64,000 bases of DNA, from the NCBI RefSeq assembly GCF_000327385.1, contig NW_008708401.1:2628652-2692651 (forward strand), given 5' to 3'. Position numbers and translations under genes: made by a program. The notes below the pieces were generated by a model. That model saw only the letters and a program-made list of their open reading frames with translations, was not told the origin of the DNA and did no database searches. Every line of letters starts with the position of its first letter. Position 1 is the first letter of the stretch. Below, piece by piece: positions 63,601 through 64,000 of this stretch. The DNA is from Lottia gigantea (Eukaryota; Mollusca; Gastropoda; Lottiidae).

Positions 63601-63710
63601 AAACTATTACCCTCAGCTCATGCTGTAGATAGAGAATATCTAGTAATGAAAGCTCTAGGTCGACATGATGTACCAGTACCAGAAATGTTGTCTTTCTGTG
63701 ATGATGAAAG
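60648..63710 (+). CDS. ACAD10: ACAD10 homologue, 5' part only (HAD domain and start of APH-like kinase domain)
   Basis: Exons: 60648-60834, 61335-61483, 61835-62035, 62317-62475, 62762-62921, 63240-63334, 63595-63710. The last donor (GAAAG|GTAAGC) shows the gene continues past the window. About 356 of the roughly 1,050 residues usual for the family are present. Residues 1-35, basic and Ser-rich without acidic residues, look like a mitochondrial presequence. The HAD-type domain has [11 protein letters not shown] (Asp48), the Thr of [14 protein letters not shown] and VFLDDIG, in the order of human ACAD10 and epoxide-hydrolase N-domains. The APH-kinase-like domain begins with [32 protein letters not shown] and PVPEML. 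The missing part should hold the acyl-CoA dehydrogenase domain. Alternative starts exist at Met15 and Met32. ACAD10 handles branched or hydroxylated acyl substrates. Confidence 0.95.
61625..61805 (+). repeat. degenerate intronic tandem repeat in ACAD10
   Basis: About four to five imperfect copies of a 30-40 base unit resembling TTCAACTCTATTTTATATGG with TTCAT lie in the intron before exon 3. They run almost up to the branch-point region of that exon. The open frame across them is continuous with the exon by chance. Confidence 0.55.
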
Positions 63711-64000
63711 GTAAGCATTATGATAATGAGAGTCCATTGAACTTTTCTGGGACGTTGTTTACATGATTTAAAAAGTTGAAAACTACTGTACATCTGCACT
63801 GGGACATGTTAATCTGTCCTAAGGAATTGTTTTCACTCTTAAAAAGTATGAAAATACTATACCTATTAAATTTCCTTTCAAGTTAGTTGGTTGAAGGTTG
63901 AAATCGGAGGTTGTTTTCTTGTTGATTGTCTCCCTTTAGTGTGCCAAGGGAGGTAATTCTGGTAATTTTGCAATGGAGCTGTATTGGCAAGTTATGTGCT
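63711..64000 (+). other. ACAD10 intron, open at the right edge
   Basis: Intron sequence follows the GTAAGC donor. No acceptor with a matching continuation of the kinase domain is seen before the window ends. Confidence 0.7.

Overview
The window is animal nuclear DNA: AT-rich, intron-dense, with GT-AG introns, polyadenylation signals, minisatellites and short non-autonomous DNA transposons. Gene content (an NWD1-like NACHT/WD40 protein, LENG1, C11orf54 and ACAD10 homologues, an LGR-type leucine-rich-repeat first exon) and repeat style suggest a lophotrochozoan, most likely a mollusc. The species assignment is inference. A 50-base assembly gap lies at 11331-11380.

Layout. 1-182 holds the open end of a possible unidentified exon. 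183-14300 is gene-poor and carries several copies of a TTAA-ended MITE family and a purine-rich dispersed repeat. 14301-14545 (-) is a signal peptide plus LRRNT exon. 16497-17958 is a 1.46 kb minisatellite in two homogenised sub-blocks. 19655-22869 (-) is a complete seven-exon LENG1 homologue, with a decayed C2H2 zinc-finger array head-to-head beside it. 27924-41130 (+) is a roughly 29-exon NWD1-like STAND protein with a myristoylation/palmitoylation-type N-terminus, an N-terminal NWD/DUF4062-like domain, a NACHT ATPase with Walker A and B, and a long WD40-type tail.

44159-46065 (+) and 50835-48143 (-) are two convergent two-exon genes of a family I do not recognise. They share a short conserved block, the same intron phase and CxxC motifs, so they look like an inverted paralogous pair. 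53889-54540 is a second purine-rich minisatellite whose tail is shared with the repeat near 3.3 kb. 55264-58946 (+) is a complete nine-exon C11orf54/PTD012 homologue with all three zinc-binding histidines and an intronic MITE. 60648-63710 (+) is the 5' third of an ACAD10 homologue (HAD domain and start of the APH-like kinase domain), running off the right edge.

The genes do not form a pathway. ACAD10 (mitochondrial fatty-acid handling) and C11orf54 (ester hydrolase) are metabolic, LENG1 is nuclear, and the NWD1-like protein is a signalling/oligomerising ATPase. The best candidates for something undescribed are the convergent paralogue pair, the lipid-anchored NWD1-like receptor, and the over-represented palindrome TAGGCCTA. 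No retrovirus-like element was recognised.
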